Shown here piece by piece: positions 1-7,764 of a stretch of 12,488 nucleotides of DNA. The stretch comes from an uncultured Bacilli bacterium (lineage in GTDB: Bacteria > Bacillota_I > Bacilli_A > RF39 > UBA660), in assembly GCA_910588025.1 (NCBI GenBank), contig CAJUQG010000030.1, positions 1 through 12,488 of the forward strand. The letters are read 5' to 3'. Below the pieces are notes generated by a model. The model was not told where the DNA came from. It saw nothing but the letters and a program-made list of their open reading frames with translations, and ran no database searches. Every line of letters begins with the position of its first letter. Positions within the stretch are counted from its first letter, which is position 1. The position numbers and the translations under genes are program-made.

Positions 1-49
1 AAAAAGACAAATAAGTAAAAATTTATACCTATTTGTCAACAGTCTGAAA
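1..49. repeat. Left copy of a 49-bp inverted repeat found at both window ends
   Basis: Bases 1-49 are the exact reverse complement of 12435-12483. The core at 6-37 is a near-palindrome (14 of 16 pairs). Read leftward on the minus strand it is a hairpin beginning GACAAATAGG, with a G-T wobble and a T-T mismatch, followed by at least five T, so it has the shape of an intrinsic terminator. It also contains TTGACA on the minus strand. The copy may continue beyond base 1. It could be the end of a multicopy insertion element or a dispersed intergenic terminator-like repeat; the window alone cannot decide. Confidence 0.85.
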
Positions 50-73
50 GAAGTTCTTGACAAACTTCTTTTT
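47..73 (-). terminator. Hairpin downstream of the HD hydrolase gene
   Basis: AAAGAAGTT (47-55) and AACTTCTTT (63-71) form a perfect 9-bp stem with a 7-base loop. It lies about 30 bases past the stop codon of the leftward HD gene. On the minus strand the tail is only CTTCTTTCAG, so the T tract is short and is cut off by the start of the end repeat. On the plus strand the tail is TTTTT, so the hairpin could also stop transcription entering from the left. Confidence 0.55.
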
Positions 74-101
74 AACTTACTAAAATTTTGCTTCTAATAT
101 G

Positions 102-818
102 TTACTTTTGCTCTGGTAGGACAATGATTTTTTTATTAGGAATATAAAATTCTTGCAAAGATAAACATATTTTTTTCTCAAAATCATTGTTCAAATGAGA
201 AAAATCGTTTTCTCTATATGCTTGAATTAAATGAATCATATGTTGATGAAAAAATTGAATGGTAATAGCTACATCTGGATATTTTTGATAAGCCTCATGA
301 AAAAGATAAGGATAATAAGTAATCGTTTCTTTCACATAATCTATCATTTTTTCTTTTGTAAACGCACCTTGCATCGTAAAAAGATTGTGAACTCGGTCAC
401 CAAATTTAGTAATAGTCGCCCACTTATCTTTACTAATATTATAATAGTAAAGCATCATCGCAAATTGCTTATTTTGGTACTGAGACTTATATAATTTCCA
501 ATTTAGTAAATTTGCACTATATTTAATATCTGAAGCCACATTTAAATCGCCCAAATTAGTACCACAATCTTCTGGAACATCATGAAGGAAAGCAACTGCT
601 AAAGCATTGTCAAAATCAATACCGCTTAAAATTAGAAAATATGCAACTGCCATCGGATGGGTAATGTAAGGTAACCCATTTCCTTTGCGCTTTTGCCCTT
701 CGTGGTGAATTTGCGCATAATAAAGTGCACGAAGTGAATGAACGAACTTCTTTCTTTCACAATGATCCTTTAAAAATAAATACATTTCTTTTTCATCATT
801 CAATAACTCTAAATCCAT
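102..818 (-). CDS. RelA/SpoT-type HD-domain hydrolase, single domain
   Basis: The 238-residue protein resembles the N-terminal ppGpp hydrolase domain of RelA/SpoT enzymes and stand-alone Mesh1-type hydrolases. Visible motifs are GQKRKGNGLPYITHP (His54), the metal-binding pair His79-Asp80 in HDVPED with Glu83-Asp84, and KFGDRVHN with Asp141. These are the residues that bind Mn2+ and the guanosine nucleotide in SpoT. There is no synthetase, TGS or ACT domain. Hydrolysis of ppGpp or a related nucleotide is therefore inferred; other HD substrates are possible. ATG at 818 is chosen because GATGAGG lies 5 bases upstream. A longer frame from a TTG at 857 would swallow that site. The gene diverges from a LysR regulator 88 bp away, an arrangement often meaning that the regulator controls it. 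Confidence 0.8.
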   Translation of the reverse strand: MDLELLNDEKEMYLFLKDHCERKKFVHSLRALYYAQIHHEGQKRKGNGLPYITHPMAVAYFLILSGIDFDNALAVAFLHDVPEDCGTNLGDLNVASDIKYSANLLNWKLYKSQYQNKQFAMMLYYYNISKDKWATITKFGDRVHNLFTMQGAFTKEKMIDYVKETITYYPYLFHEAYQKYPDVAITIQFFHQHMIHLIQAYRENDFSHLNNDFEKKICLSLQEFYIPNKKIIVLPEQK

Positions 819-834
819 AAAAACCTCATCTCTA

Positions 835-864
835 TTGACAAGATAACACAAAAACAAATATAAT
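835..864 (+). promoter_or_regulatory. Consensus sigma-A promoter of the LysR gene
   Basis: TTGACA at 835-840 and TATAAT at 859-864 are separated by 18 bp. Transcription should start near 871, giving a leader of about 36 bases before the ATG at 907. The -35 box lies just upstream of the divergent HD gene's ribosome binding site, so a regulator bound here could affect both genes. Confidence 0.8.
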
Positions 865-884
865 AAAAATATATAATTATTATA
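859..884. promoter_or_regulatory. Dyad over the LysR -10 box, possible autoregulatory operator
   Basis: TATAATAA (859-866) and TTATTATA (877-884) are perfect inverted arms with a 10-bp spacer, covering the -10 box and start site of the LysR promoter. LysR proteins often bind imperfect dyads in the region shared with a divergent target. The arms are pure A/T in an AT-rich stretch and do not form a clean T-N11-A box, so chance is a real alternative. Confidence 0.3.
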
Positions 885-906
885 AAAAATATAACTGGAG
901 GTTATA

Positions 907-1794
907 ATGAATTTAGAACTATGGAAACTTTTTTATGAAGTAGCAAATGCCAAAAATATTTCGTATGCTAGTGAAAAACTCCATATTTCGCAACCAGCTT
1001 TAACCAAACAAATTCAAAAACTAGAAGAATATTTAAATTGTAAATTGTTCATTCGGACTCAAAAAGGAGTGCTTTTAACCGAAGAGGGAAGAGTTGTCTA
1101 TGAAGATATTGAAAATGCTTTACAATTATTTCAAATTGCTGAAAAGAAAATTAGAGCCGATAACGAATTGTTATCAGGTAAAATAAGAATAGGAATCAGT
1201 ACAACTTTAACCAAAACATTTCTAATACCTTACATAAGAAAGTTTCATACTAAATATCCTAATATAATATTTGAGATTAGTACAGATCCAACTAGTACTT
1301 TAAAAACATTATTAAAAAAAGGGAAAATTGATTTTATCATTGCTAAATTTCCTTCCAATATAAAAGATGAATTTCATTACAAAAAACTTGGTGAAATGCA
1401 AGATACCTTTATAGCAAATCAAGAGTATAAAGATTTAGCTAGTAAAACTTTAACCTTAAAAGATTTGACAAACTTTCCAATTTTATTACAAAAACAGCCA
1501 TCCAGTTCCAGAGACTGCTTTGAAAATTATTGTAGAGAAAATCAAATTAAATTAAAAACTGTTATGGAAATAGCAAGTTCCAATTTATTGATTGACTTTG
1601 CTAAAATTGGCTATGGAATTGGTTTAGTGACAAAAGAATATGTAAAAAAAGAATTAGAACAACATGAATTATTCGAAATTAATATTACTCCCAAAATTTC
1701 AAGAAGAGACTTTGGCATTATTCACTTTAATTACCAGTATTTAAATAAAGCCAGTATCGAGTTTTTAAAGATGTTAGATGAGGAAAAACAATAG
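907..1794 (+). CDS. LysR-family transcriptional regulator
   Basis: The 295-residue protein has the standard LysR length and layout. The N-terminal winged helix-turn-helix covers about residues 1-60 (ISYASEKLHISQPALTKQI, then LEEYLNCKLFIRTQKGVLLTEEG). A linker helix follows, and a two-lobed effector-binding domain starts near residue 90 with GKIRIGIS. The protein should bind DNA as a tetramer and respond to a small molecule that the sequence does not identify. GGAGG at 897-901 sits 5 bases before the ATG. A consensus promoter precedes it, and the divergent HD hydrolase is the likeliest target besides autoregulation. The gap to polA is 41 bp with no hairpin terminator, so some read-through into polA is possible. 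Confidence 0.9.
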   Translation: MNLELWKLFYEVANAKNISYASEKLHISQPALTKQIQKLEEYLNCKLFIRTQKGVLLTEEGRVVYEDIENALQLFQIAEKKIRADNELLSGKIRIGISTTLTKTFLIPYIRKFHTKYPNIIFEISTDPTSTLKTLLKKGKIDFIIAKFPSNIKDEFHYKKLGEMQDTFIANQEYKDLASKTLTLKDLTNFPILLQKQPSSSRDCFENYCRENQIKLKTVMEIASSNLLIDFAKIGYGIGLVTKEYVKKELEQHELFEINITPKISRRDFGIIHFNYQYLNKASIEFLKMLDEEKQ

Positions 1795-1811
1795 TTTCTT
1801 TTAAGTCATCA

Positions 1812-1820
1812 TGATATAAT
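1812..1820 (+). promoter_or_regulatory. Extended -10 promoter of polA
   Basis: TGATATAAT is an extended -10 element (TGn-TATAAT) in the 41-bp gap between the LysR gene and polA. No good -35 box lies 16-18 bp upstream. The expected start site is near 1827, so the leader would be only about 9 bases, barely including the GGTGA ribosome binding site at 1827-1831. Confidence 0.6.
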
Positions 1821-1835
1821 TAACTTGGTGATAGA

Positions 1836-4409
1836 ATGAAAAAGATAATTTTAGTAGATGGAAACAATTTATTATTTCGTAGTTACTATGCAACTGCTTA
1901 TTCAGGCTCTCTTATGAAAAATTCAAAAGGATTTCCAACCAATGCGTTGTATGGCTTTGTTAGCATGATTCATAAAATTATTCAGGAAGAAAATCCAGAG
2001 TATATGGCAGTAGCTTTTGATATTGGTAAAAATTTTCGCCGTGAAAAATACGATTTTTACAAAGATGGACGTAAAGAAACTCCAGAAGATTTAGTTCGTC
2101 AAATGCCTTATGCGCGAAAACTATTAAAGGCCATGGGTGTTCCTTATTTTGAATTAGCACCATATGAAGCCGACGATATTATTGGTACACTTGCGCGTAT
2201 GGTTGAAGAAGACCCAGATTTTAATGGAACAATTATTTCTAGTGACCGTGATTTATTACAATTAGTATCAAATCAACTTGATATGAAATTACTAAAACAA
2301 AAAGGATTTATAAAATATGATCCTCAATCATTTTATGAGGAATATAAATTAGAACCTATTAAAATTATCGATATCAAAGCTTTAGCAGGAGATGCTTCAG
2401 ATAATATTCCAGGTGTAAAAGGAATTGGAGAAAAAACAGCATTATCTCTTTTGCAAGAATACGGTAGCATCGAAGGCATTTATGAAAATATTGCTAAGAT
2501 AACAGGAAAAAAACGAGAATTATTAATTCAAGATAAAGAAATGGCTTTTACCAGCAAAGAAATAGCGACAATCTATCGAACGGTTCCTCTAGAAGTAAAA
2601 GATTTAGAAGACATTCGTTATAGCAAAAAAGAAGATGAGGAATTAGCGAATATATATAGAGAACTAGAATTCTATTCTTTGTTAAAAAATTTTGAAAAAC
2701 CAGAGCCAAAAATAGAAAACAATTACCAAGTAATTCAGGATATTTCTCTTTTACCAGTGGAAGAAATCAATTCTTTTTATCTTGAATTAGATGGGCTTAA
2801 TTATCACACAGCCAATATTATCGGAGGAGCAATCACAAATAAAAAAGGAACGTTTTATATTCCGAAAGAACATTTATCTGAAGCTCTTTTCAAAATGAAA
2901 GATAAAATTATTTATACCTTTGATTTGAAAAAAAATATAGTAGCATTAAGAAAAGTTGGAATAGATTTTACTAGTGCTCAAGATGATTTAATGATTTTAG
3001 CTTATCTAATGAATTACAATATCAAAGATGACATTGCTTATTTAATGAGTGGAAAAGGATATAACATTGCCTTTTATGATACTTTAAAAGCGAAAGATAT
3101 GGAAGAAAATTTCCGCATTATGGACATTACGCTAAAAAGTAAATTTCTTTTTGATCAAAGAGATGAATACATACTAGATATCAAACGAGAAGCAATGTAT
3201 GAATTATATCGTAATATTGAAATGCCCCTTATTTCAGTACTTGCCGAAATGGAAATTTCAGGTGTAAAAGTAAATAAAGAAATTTTAGAGAAAATGAAAT
3301 CAGAAACCAAAGCTAAAATTGAAATTTTAGAAAACGATATTTACAATTTAGCAGGACAAACATTTAATATAGCTAGTCCAAAACAACTAGGAGACATTTT
3401 ATTTGAAAAATTAGGTCTTCCAGGTGGAAAAAAGAATCAAACAGGATACAAAACAGATGTCAAAGTTCTTCACAAATTATTAGGGATTCATCCCATTATT
3501 GAAAAAATATTAGAATTTCGTAATTTAAGCAAACTAAATTCAACTTATTTAGAAGGATTAGAAAATTACATTCATGAAGATGGAAAAATTCATACTATAT
3601 ACAAACAAAATTTAACTCGAACTGGAAGACTTTCATCTGTGGAACCGAATCTTCAAAATATTCCAGCACGTGACGAAGAGGGAAGAAAAATTCGTAAAGC
3701 TTTTTTTCCAACATATGATGAATTTTTAAGTGCTGATTACTCCCAAATCGAATTGCGTATTTTGGCTCATATTTCTGATTCCCAAGAATTGATTGATGCC
3801 TTCGTGCGTGATGACGATATTCATACCAAAGTTGCCTCTGATATTTATGGCATCCCTGTTATGGCCGTAACAAAGAAAATGCGTTCTACTGCTAAAGCAG
3901 TAATATTTGGAATAGTTTATGGAATAAGTGGCTTTGGTTTAGGAGAAAATTTAGAAATTAGTAGAACAGAAGCCAATAATTTTATTAATAAATATTATGA
4001 ATTGTATCCTGGTGTAAAACGGTATATGGACGAAATTGTTCAAGAAGCTTATCGAGAAGGGGCTGTAAGAACGCTTTTTAATCGTAAAAGAATTATTGAA
4101 GAATTAAGTAACGGAAATTATATGATTCGACAATCTGGAGAACGAATTGCACTAAATACACCAATTCAAGGAACAAGTGCTGATATTATCAAAAAAGCTA
4201 TGGTAGAAATAGCAAAAGAATTTAGAAATCAAAATTTGAAATCCAAAATGATTCTTCAAGTTCATGATGAATTAATATTTGATGTTGTAAAAGAAGAAAA
4301 GGATTTAGTAACAAAAATCGTTACAGAAACTATGATAAATACAATAAAGCTTAAAGTGCCACTAAAGGTTAGTGCAGATTTTGGTAGTGATTGGTATGAA
4401 ACAAAATAA
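1836..4409 (+). CDS. polA: DNA polymerase I
   Basis: The 857-residue protein is a full-length family A polymerase used in Okazaki fragment processing and excision repair. The 5' nuclease domain covers about residues 1-290, with Asp8 in VDGNN, EADD at 111-114, SSDRD around 136-139 and GDASDNIPG at 185-193. The middle domain (about 300-470) matches the proofreading fold but its metal ligands are gone: the DTE motif reads ELDGLN and no clear Exo III motif is seen, as in Bacillus-type enzymes, so it probably does not proofread. The polymerase domain has motif A DYSQIELR (Asp634), the O helix with Arg683, Lys687, Phe691 and Tyr695, and motif C HDE (810-812). Residue 690 in the O helix is Ile where Taq and Bst have Asn. 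The start follows GGTGA. mutM lies downstream, as in Bacillus. Confidence 0.97.
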   Translation: MKKIILVDGNNLLFRSYYATAYSGSLMKNSKGFPTNALYGFVSMIHKIIQEENPEYMAVAFDIGKNFRREKYDFYKDGRKETPEDLVRQMPYARKLLKAMGVPYFELAPYEADDIIGTLARMVEEDPDFNGTIISSDRDLLQLVSNQLDMKLLKQKGFIKYDPQSFYEEYKLEPIKIIDIKALAGDASDNIPGVKGIGEKTALSLLQEYGSIEGIYENIAKITGKKRELLIQDKEMAFTSKEIATIYRTVPLEVKDLEDIRYSKKEDEELANIYRELEFYSLLKNFEKPEPKIENNYQVIQDISLLPVEEINSFYLELDGLNYHTANIIGGAITNKKGTFYIPKEHLSEALFKMKDKIIYTFDLKKNIVALRKVGIDFTSAQDDLMILAYLMNYNIKDDIAYLMSGKGYNIAFYDTLKAKDMEENFRIMDITLKSKFLFDQRDEYILDIKREAMYELYRNIEMPLISVLAEMEISGVKVNKEILEKMKSETKAKIEILENDIYNLAGQTFNIASPKQLGDILFEKLGLPGGKKNQTGYKTDVKVLHKLLGIHPIIEKILEFRNLSKLNSTYLEGLENYIHEDGKIHTIYKQNLTRTGRLSSVEPNLQNIPARDEEGRKIRKAFFPTYDEFLSADYSQIELRILAHISDSQELIDAFVRDDDIHTKVASDIYGIPVMAVTKKMRSTAKAVIFGIVYGISGFGLGENLEISRTEANNFINKYYELYPGVKRYMDEIVQEAYREGAVRTLFNRKRIIEELSNGNYMIRQSGERIALNTPIQGTSADIIKKAMVEIAKEFRNQNLKSKMILQVHDELIFDVVKEEKDLVTKIVTETMINTIKLKVPLKVSADFGSDWYETK

Positions 4410-4624
4410 AGGGTATCATATAAAAGCCATAAAGCTAAATCTTTGCAAAATAAAGTCTATGTTAGAAAGCATGGTTCATATGATATTGCGTATCATGAGG
4501 GTGGAATAGTTTGTGATAAAAATCCGTATCCCAAAAAGGAAAAAACAAAAAATCTACGAAATTCATGAATCAAGCAGCTAAAAAATAAAATCCATCAACA
4601 ATTGGAATGGAAGGAAGTGGAAAA
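4410..4624 (+). other. polA-mutM gap with an unexplained open frame
   Basis: This 215-base gap has no clear terminator. The frame of polA continues after its stop without another stop for 55 codons, to TGA at 4567-4569. It reads as protein-like sequence including KHGSYDIAYHEGGIVCDKNP, and it has no ATG start or ribosome binding site of its own. I do not recognise it. It may be a decayed gene remnant or a chance open stretch. A weak TTCATG-18-TAAAAT pair (4562-4591) could be a mutM promoter, but mutM is more likely read from polA. Confidence 0.3.
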
Positions 4625-5443
4625 ATGCCAGAAATAGCAGAAGTAGAAACAGTACGAAATACCTTAAAAAAACAAATTTTAGGGAAAAAAATAAAAAAAG
4701 TAGTTATAAATTACAGACCAATTATCAGTTCAGATCCAAAAGAATTTGAAACTTTATTAAAAGGCTTGTCATTCACTGATATAAATCGGGTAGGAAAATG
4801 GCTAATTTTTGAATTAGAAGATTACTGTTTATTAAGTCACTTAAGAATGGAAGGAAAATACTTTTTAAAAAGTATTGATGAACCAATAGCGAAACATGAA
4901 CATATTATTTTTGAATTTACTGATGAAACAACTATGCGTTATCATGACACACGTAAATTTGGCCGGATGATTCTAGTTCCAAAGGAAGAATTATGGGATG
5001 TAGAAGCAATAAAAAAACAAGGATATGAACCGAATAGTAAAGAATTAACCAAAGAATATCTTTATGAGAAAATAACAAAGAAAAATTTGCCAATCAAATC
5101 CATTTTATTAGACCAAACCATCATTAGTGGATTAGGAAATATTTATGCTAATGAAGTTTTATTTCAAGCTAAAATCAATCCTTTAAAACTTGGCAAAGAT
5201 ATTACGCTAGATGAGTGCGAACAAATAAAAGTAGCTACCAATAAAATTATTAAAAAAGCGATAGAAGATGGTGGTACTACAATTCGAAGCTACACATCAA
5301 GTCTAGGAGTAACTGGATTATTTCAAACTAAATTAATGGTACATAAAAGAGAAAATGAGCTTTGTAAAATATGTAATACGAAAATAGAAAATATAAAAAT
5401 AGGTGGGCGAAGTACTTATTATTGTCCCCATTGTCAAAAATAA
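4625..5443 (+). CDS. mutM: Formamidopyrimidine-DNA glycosylase (Fpg/MutM)
   Basis: The 272-residue protein removes oxidised purines such as 8-oxoguanine from DNA and cuts the backbone by beta,delta-elimination. The N-terminus MPEIAEVET supplies the catalytic Pro2 (after Met removal) and Glu3; most relatives read MPELPEVET, so the usual Pro5 is Ala here. Other family marks are VGKWL with the beta-hairpin lysine, QGYEPNS, the helix-two-turn-helix GLGNIYANEVLFQAKINP, and a C-terminal zinc finger Cys247-x2-Cys250-x16-Cys267-x2-Cys270 with the conserved GGR before it. The ATG at 4625 is chosen because Pro must be residue 2 and GGAAGG-type purines precede it; the frame upstream adds only six non-family residues. 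The gene ends in a terminator shared with the converging exonuclease. Confidence 0.97.
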   Translation: MPEIAEVETVRNTLKKQILGKKIKKVVINYRPIISSDPKEFETLLKGLSFTDINRVGKWLIFELEDYCLLSHLRMEGKYFLKSIDEPIAKHEHIIFEFTDETTMRYHDTRKFGRMILVPKEELWDVEAIKKQGYEPNSKELTKEYLYEKITKKNLPIKSILLDQTIISGLGNIYANEVLFQAKINPLKLGKDITLDECEQIKVATNKIIKKAIEDGGTTIRSYTSSLGVTGLFQTKLMVHKRENELCKICNTKIENIKIGGRSTYYCPHCQK

Positions 5444-5481
5444 AAAAAGTGTTAGAAAACTGTTTCTAACGCTCTTTTTTT
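5442..5481. terminator. Two-way terminator between mutM and the exonuclease
   Basis: GTTAGAAA (5451-5458) and TTTCTAAC (5463-5470) form a perfect 8-bp stem with an ACTG loop, extended by a T-G wobble and two more pairs (5448-5450 with 5471-5473). A run of seven T (5475-5481) serves mutM on the plus strand; the A run at 5442-5448 gives the T tract for the minus strand. The stem lies inside the exonuclease's last codons: its stop codon is at 5452-5454 and residues ALETVF are encoded by the hairpin. Confidence 0.93.
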
Positions 5482-5979
5482 ACACTCTTGATAAACAAAA
5501 TTAGTTGTTTTACAATCGTCAACACTACGATGAGATCCGTAACTTAGTCTAAAATACTTTTTTAAAGTTTCAAGTTTATAATTATACGTTTCTGGAATAT
5601 ATTCTCTTGCCAATGCAACGGTATCAATGGTTTCATTTTTCATAATTTCCATATCACATCTTTTTAAACTAGCATTAATAAAGCCAATATCAAAAGGAGC
5701 ATTGTGACAAATTACTGGTAACTCTCCAATAAATTCCATAAATAAAGGCAAAACTTCTTCAATGTTTTTTTCCTTTGCTACCATTTCATTGGTAATACCA
5801 GTTATATTAGTTATAATTTCTGGAATATCTTCCATAGGATTTATTAAAACATCAAACTCCTCAACCAACTCATCATTAATATATTTCAAAGCTCCAATTT
5901 CAATAATGTGATCTGTTTGGTCTTTTAAGCCAGTCGTCTCTGTATCAAAAACAACATAGCTGTTTACAAATTTATTCAT
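5452..5979 (-). CDS. DnaQ/PolC-type 3'-5' exonuclease (DEDDh)
   Basis: The 175-residue protein is a single exonuclease domain of the DEDDh superfamily, like the epsilon subunit of DNA polymerase III and the exonuclease part of PolC. The metal ligands are visible: Asp12 and Glu14 in FDTETTG, Asp97 in CHNAPFDIGF, and His150 with Asp155 in SHRSVDD. It should remove nucleotides from 3' ends of DNA, or possibly RNA; the exact substrate and any polymerase partner are unknown. ATG at 5979 is preferred because AAGAAGTG (5986-5993) resembles the ribosome binding site and lies 6 bases upstream. A GTG at 5988 in the same frame would fall inside that site. It has its own consensus promoter although it follows tmcAL by only 56 bp. 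Confidence 0.9.
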   Translation of the reverse strand: MNKFVNSYVVFDTETTGLKDQTDHIIEIGALKYINDELVEEFDVLINPMEDIPEIITNITGITNEMVAKEKNIEEVLPLFMEFIGELPVICHNAPFDIGFINASLKRCDMEIMKNETIDTVALAREYIPETYNYKLETLKKYFRLSYGSHRSVDDCKTTNFVYQECKKRALETVF

Positions 5980-6002
5980 TTCATGCACTTCTTTCTTGTA
6001 AC

Positions 6003-6031
6003 ATTATAGAGGGTAAAAAAACGTTTGTCAA
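6003..6031 (-). promoter_or_regulatory. Perfect-consensus sigma-A promoter of the exonuclease
   Basis: On the minus strand TTGACA (6031-6026) and TATAAT (6008-6003) are separated by exactly 17 bp. The -35 box starts five bases after the tmcAL stop codon. Transcription should start near 5996, giving a leader of about 17 bases that holds the ribosome binding site. Confidence 0.88.
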
Positions 6032-6035
6032 AGTT

Positions 6036-7157
6036 CTAATTTTCTTTTTTGATAATTGGTTTATTACTTTTTTCAAAGATTTGAACGGCTGAATTTGTTA
6101 AAAGTTCATAAAAGAAAGCAGCTCTTTTTTCAAATTCATAAATTGGAGAAGTAGTAATTGGTTTAAGTGGAATATTAACTTGTTTACGTAATTTTTTTAA
6201 ATATTGCTGACCTTTTTGAGAAAAACCTAAAATATGTAAATAATCTAATTTTAATTCTTGATTTATTTTTTTCGTAAATCCTAGTAAAATATGAATGATC
6301 ATTCGATGAATACGGTTATAAGTGTATCGTTTCGTTTTAACAAATTGTATAAATTCTTCTAAACTATTTGTAACTAAAATAGCTTCTTTTAATCTATATT
6401 CAATTCCTTCATCCACGGTCTCATAAGATTTTAAATCTGAATTCATCATAATTTGATAAGATAAAATTTGAAACAATAACTTCTCAGAATAGGATTGAAA
6501 CAACAAAGGTACTTTAGCAGGAACAAAATTCATAATATCCTCTTGATTTTTGAATTTCATTCGAATGTTACTAGCACTAATAATGGAATCATTGCTTAAT
6601 AAATCATGATAAGAATTTGTCCGTTTTATTGTATGTAAACAAATTTTGTAATCATTTTTTAAAATGGCCTTAGCATAAGATATCCCTAACAAATCATTAG
6701 GTTCTTTTATCATAACAGGAAAATTCATAGCTTTTGATAGCGCAGTGGGGTAGTTTATCCCTAAATCTAATTGTTTTTTTACCCTTGTGTCAAATTCTGG
6801 TTCTAACTGAATTTTAGCCATTTGATATAACAAATGAATATCATTCGTTTCGCTTCCAAAAACAATATCTGTTACTCCAACATAATTTAAAATCTCAATG
6901 GCTTTTTCAGCAAAGATATCCGCTGCTTGTGTCCCAAATACAACAGGTAATTCTAAAACCAAATCAATGCCATGTTCTAAAGCAATGTCCGTTTTAGCTT
7001 CCTTGGTTAACAAAGATATTTCTCCTCGTTCTAAAAAATAACCATTTAAAACCAAAACAAGGAAAGAATCTGGAAACATTTCTTTTACTTTTTTTATATG
7101 GTAAATATGCCCGTTATGAAATGGATTATACTCACAAATCATTCCTACAATTTTCAT
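6036..7157 (-). CDS. tmcAL: tRNA(Met) cytidine acetate ligase TmcAL (YlbM)
   Basis: The 373-residue protein belongs to the TmcAL family, which in Bacillus subtilis uses ATP and acetate to form N4-acetylcytidine at the wobble position (C34) of elongator tRNA-Met. The nucleotidyltransferase signature GMICEYNPFHNGH is at the N-terminus, with His14 and His17 of the HxGH-type motif. LNGYFLERGE, LELPVVFGTQAADIFAEKA and the later ISASNIR segment (the ISSTxIR-like motif that binds ATP phosphates in this fold) also fit. It is somewhat shorter than the Bacillus protein (about 415 residues), mainly in the C-terminal part. A purine-rich GTGAG lies 3 bases before the ATG. The divergent yceD-rpmF pair is the same neighbourhood as ylbM-ylbN-rpmF in Bacillus, which supports the call. 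Confidence 0.93.
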   Translation of the reverse strand: MKIVGMICEYNPFHNGHIYHIKKVKEMFPDSFLVLVLNGYFLERGEISLLTKEAKTDIALEHGIDLVLELPVVFGTQAADIFAEKAIEILNYVGVTDIVFGSETNDIHLLYQMAKIQLEPEFDTRVKKQLDLGINYPTALSKAMNFPVMIKEPNDLLGISYAKAILKNDYKICLHTIKRTNSYHDLLSNDSIISASNIRMKFKNQEDIMNFVPAKVPLLFQSYSEKLLFQILSYQIMMNSDLKSYETVDEGIEYRLKEAILVTNSLEEFIQFVKTKRYTYNRIHRMIIHILLGFTKKINQELKLDYLHILGFSQKGQQYLKKLRKQVNIPLKPITTSPIYEFEKRAAFFYELLTNSAVQIFEKSNKPIIKKEN

Positions 7158-7203
7158 GCTCTCACATCCCCAAAATATTCTAACATAAAACGTGGTAAAA
7201 GTA

Positions 7204-7232
7204 TTTATTTCAAATCGTTTCTATATTATAAT
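7204..7232 (+). promoter_or_regulatory. Probable yceD-rpmF promoter
   Basis: TATAAT at 7227-7232 is a perfect -10 box. The best -35 at 17 bp spacing is TTTATT (7204-7209), which is weak. A start near 7239 would place the GGTGA ribosome binding site (7240-7244) at the extreme 5' end of the message, as at polA. Confidence 0.55.
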
Positions 7233-7249
7233 AACAATAGGTGAAAAAA

Positions 7250-7732
7250 ATGAAACCAATTGAGTTAACAAGAATTAGAAACAATGGATATCAATTTGAA
7301 GAACCAATTACCTTTCAAAAAGAAACATATGAAAATACAGACATAAGGGATTTAAAAAATTTAGTAGTAAAAGGAGAAATTACTAAAACACTAGACCAAG
7401 ATTTCTTCTTATCAGCCCACTTAACAGGACAAATGATTTTACCAGATGCTCGAACTTTAGAAGATGTTACATTACCAATTGAAATTAACATCGAAGAAAA
7501 AATTATTGAAACGAACGAAGAAATTGCTGAATATTTTGAAAAAGACAAAAATACACTTGATATTATGGGAATTTTATGGGAGAATATTGTTCTGGAAGTT
7601 CCTATTAGTATTTCTACAAGTGAAAATACGTTCCAAGAAGGAAATGGATGGGAACTAGTAGAAGAGAAAAAAGAAAGTATTGATCCCAGGTTAGCTCCAT
7701 TACGGAAGCTACTTGATAGTGAAAAGGAGTGA
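7250..7732 (+). CDS. yceD: YceD/YlbN (DUF177) family protein
   Basis: The 160-residue protein matches the DUF177 family, known as YlbN in Bacillus and YceD in E. coli, where it supports 23S rRNA accumulation and is tied to ribosome assembly. The family core is seen in the segment LTGQMILPDARTLEDVTLPI, a beta-rich N-terminal half, and the closing IDPRLAPLRKLL near the end. The Cys pair found in many relatives (CxRC) is absent here; the segment reads LPDARTLE. ATG at 7250 is chosen because GGTGA at 7240-7244 lies 5 bases upstream, whereas a GTG at 7241 would use that very site as a start codon. The stop overlaps the rpmF ribosome binding site, so the two genes are tightly coupled. Confidence 0.9.
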   Translation: MKPIELTRIRNNGYQFEEPITFQKETYENTDIRDLKNLVVKGEITKTLDQDFFLSAHLTGQMILPDARTLEDVTLPIEINIEEKIIETNEEIAEYFEKDKNTLDIMGILWENIVLEVPISISTSENTFQEGNGWELVEEKKESIDPRLAPLRKLLDSEKE

Positions 7733-7737
7733 AAATA

Positions 7738-7764
7738 TGTTAAAGTTAGACCTTCAAGCGTTTG
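7738..7764 (+). other. Predicted cleavable prosegment of L32 (MLKLDLQAF)
   Basis: These nine codons encode MLKLDLQAF. Seven of nine residues equal the L27 prosegment MLKLNLQFF of Staphylococcus and relatives, with Asn to Asp and the first Phe to Ala. The next residues, AVPF, match the known mature N-terminus of L32. Cleavage by Prp is an inference from this match; prp itself is not in the window. Confidence 0.65.

Noticed and set aside
819..857. Longer HD hydrolase start (TTG at 857)
   Set aside because: It adds 13 non-family residues and reads through the ribosome binding site of the ATG at 818.
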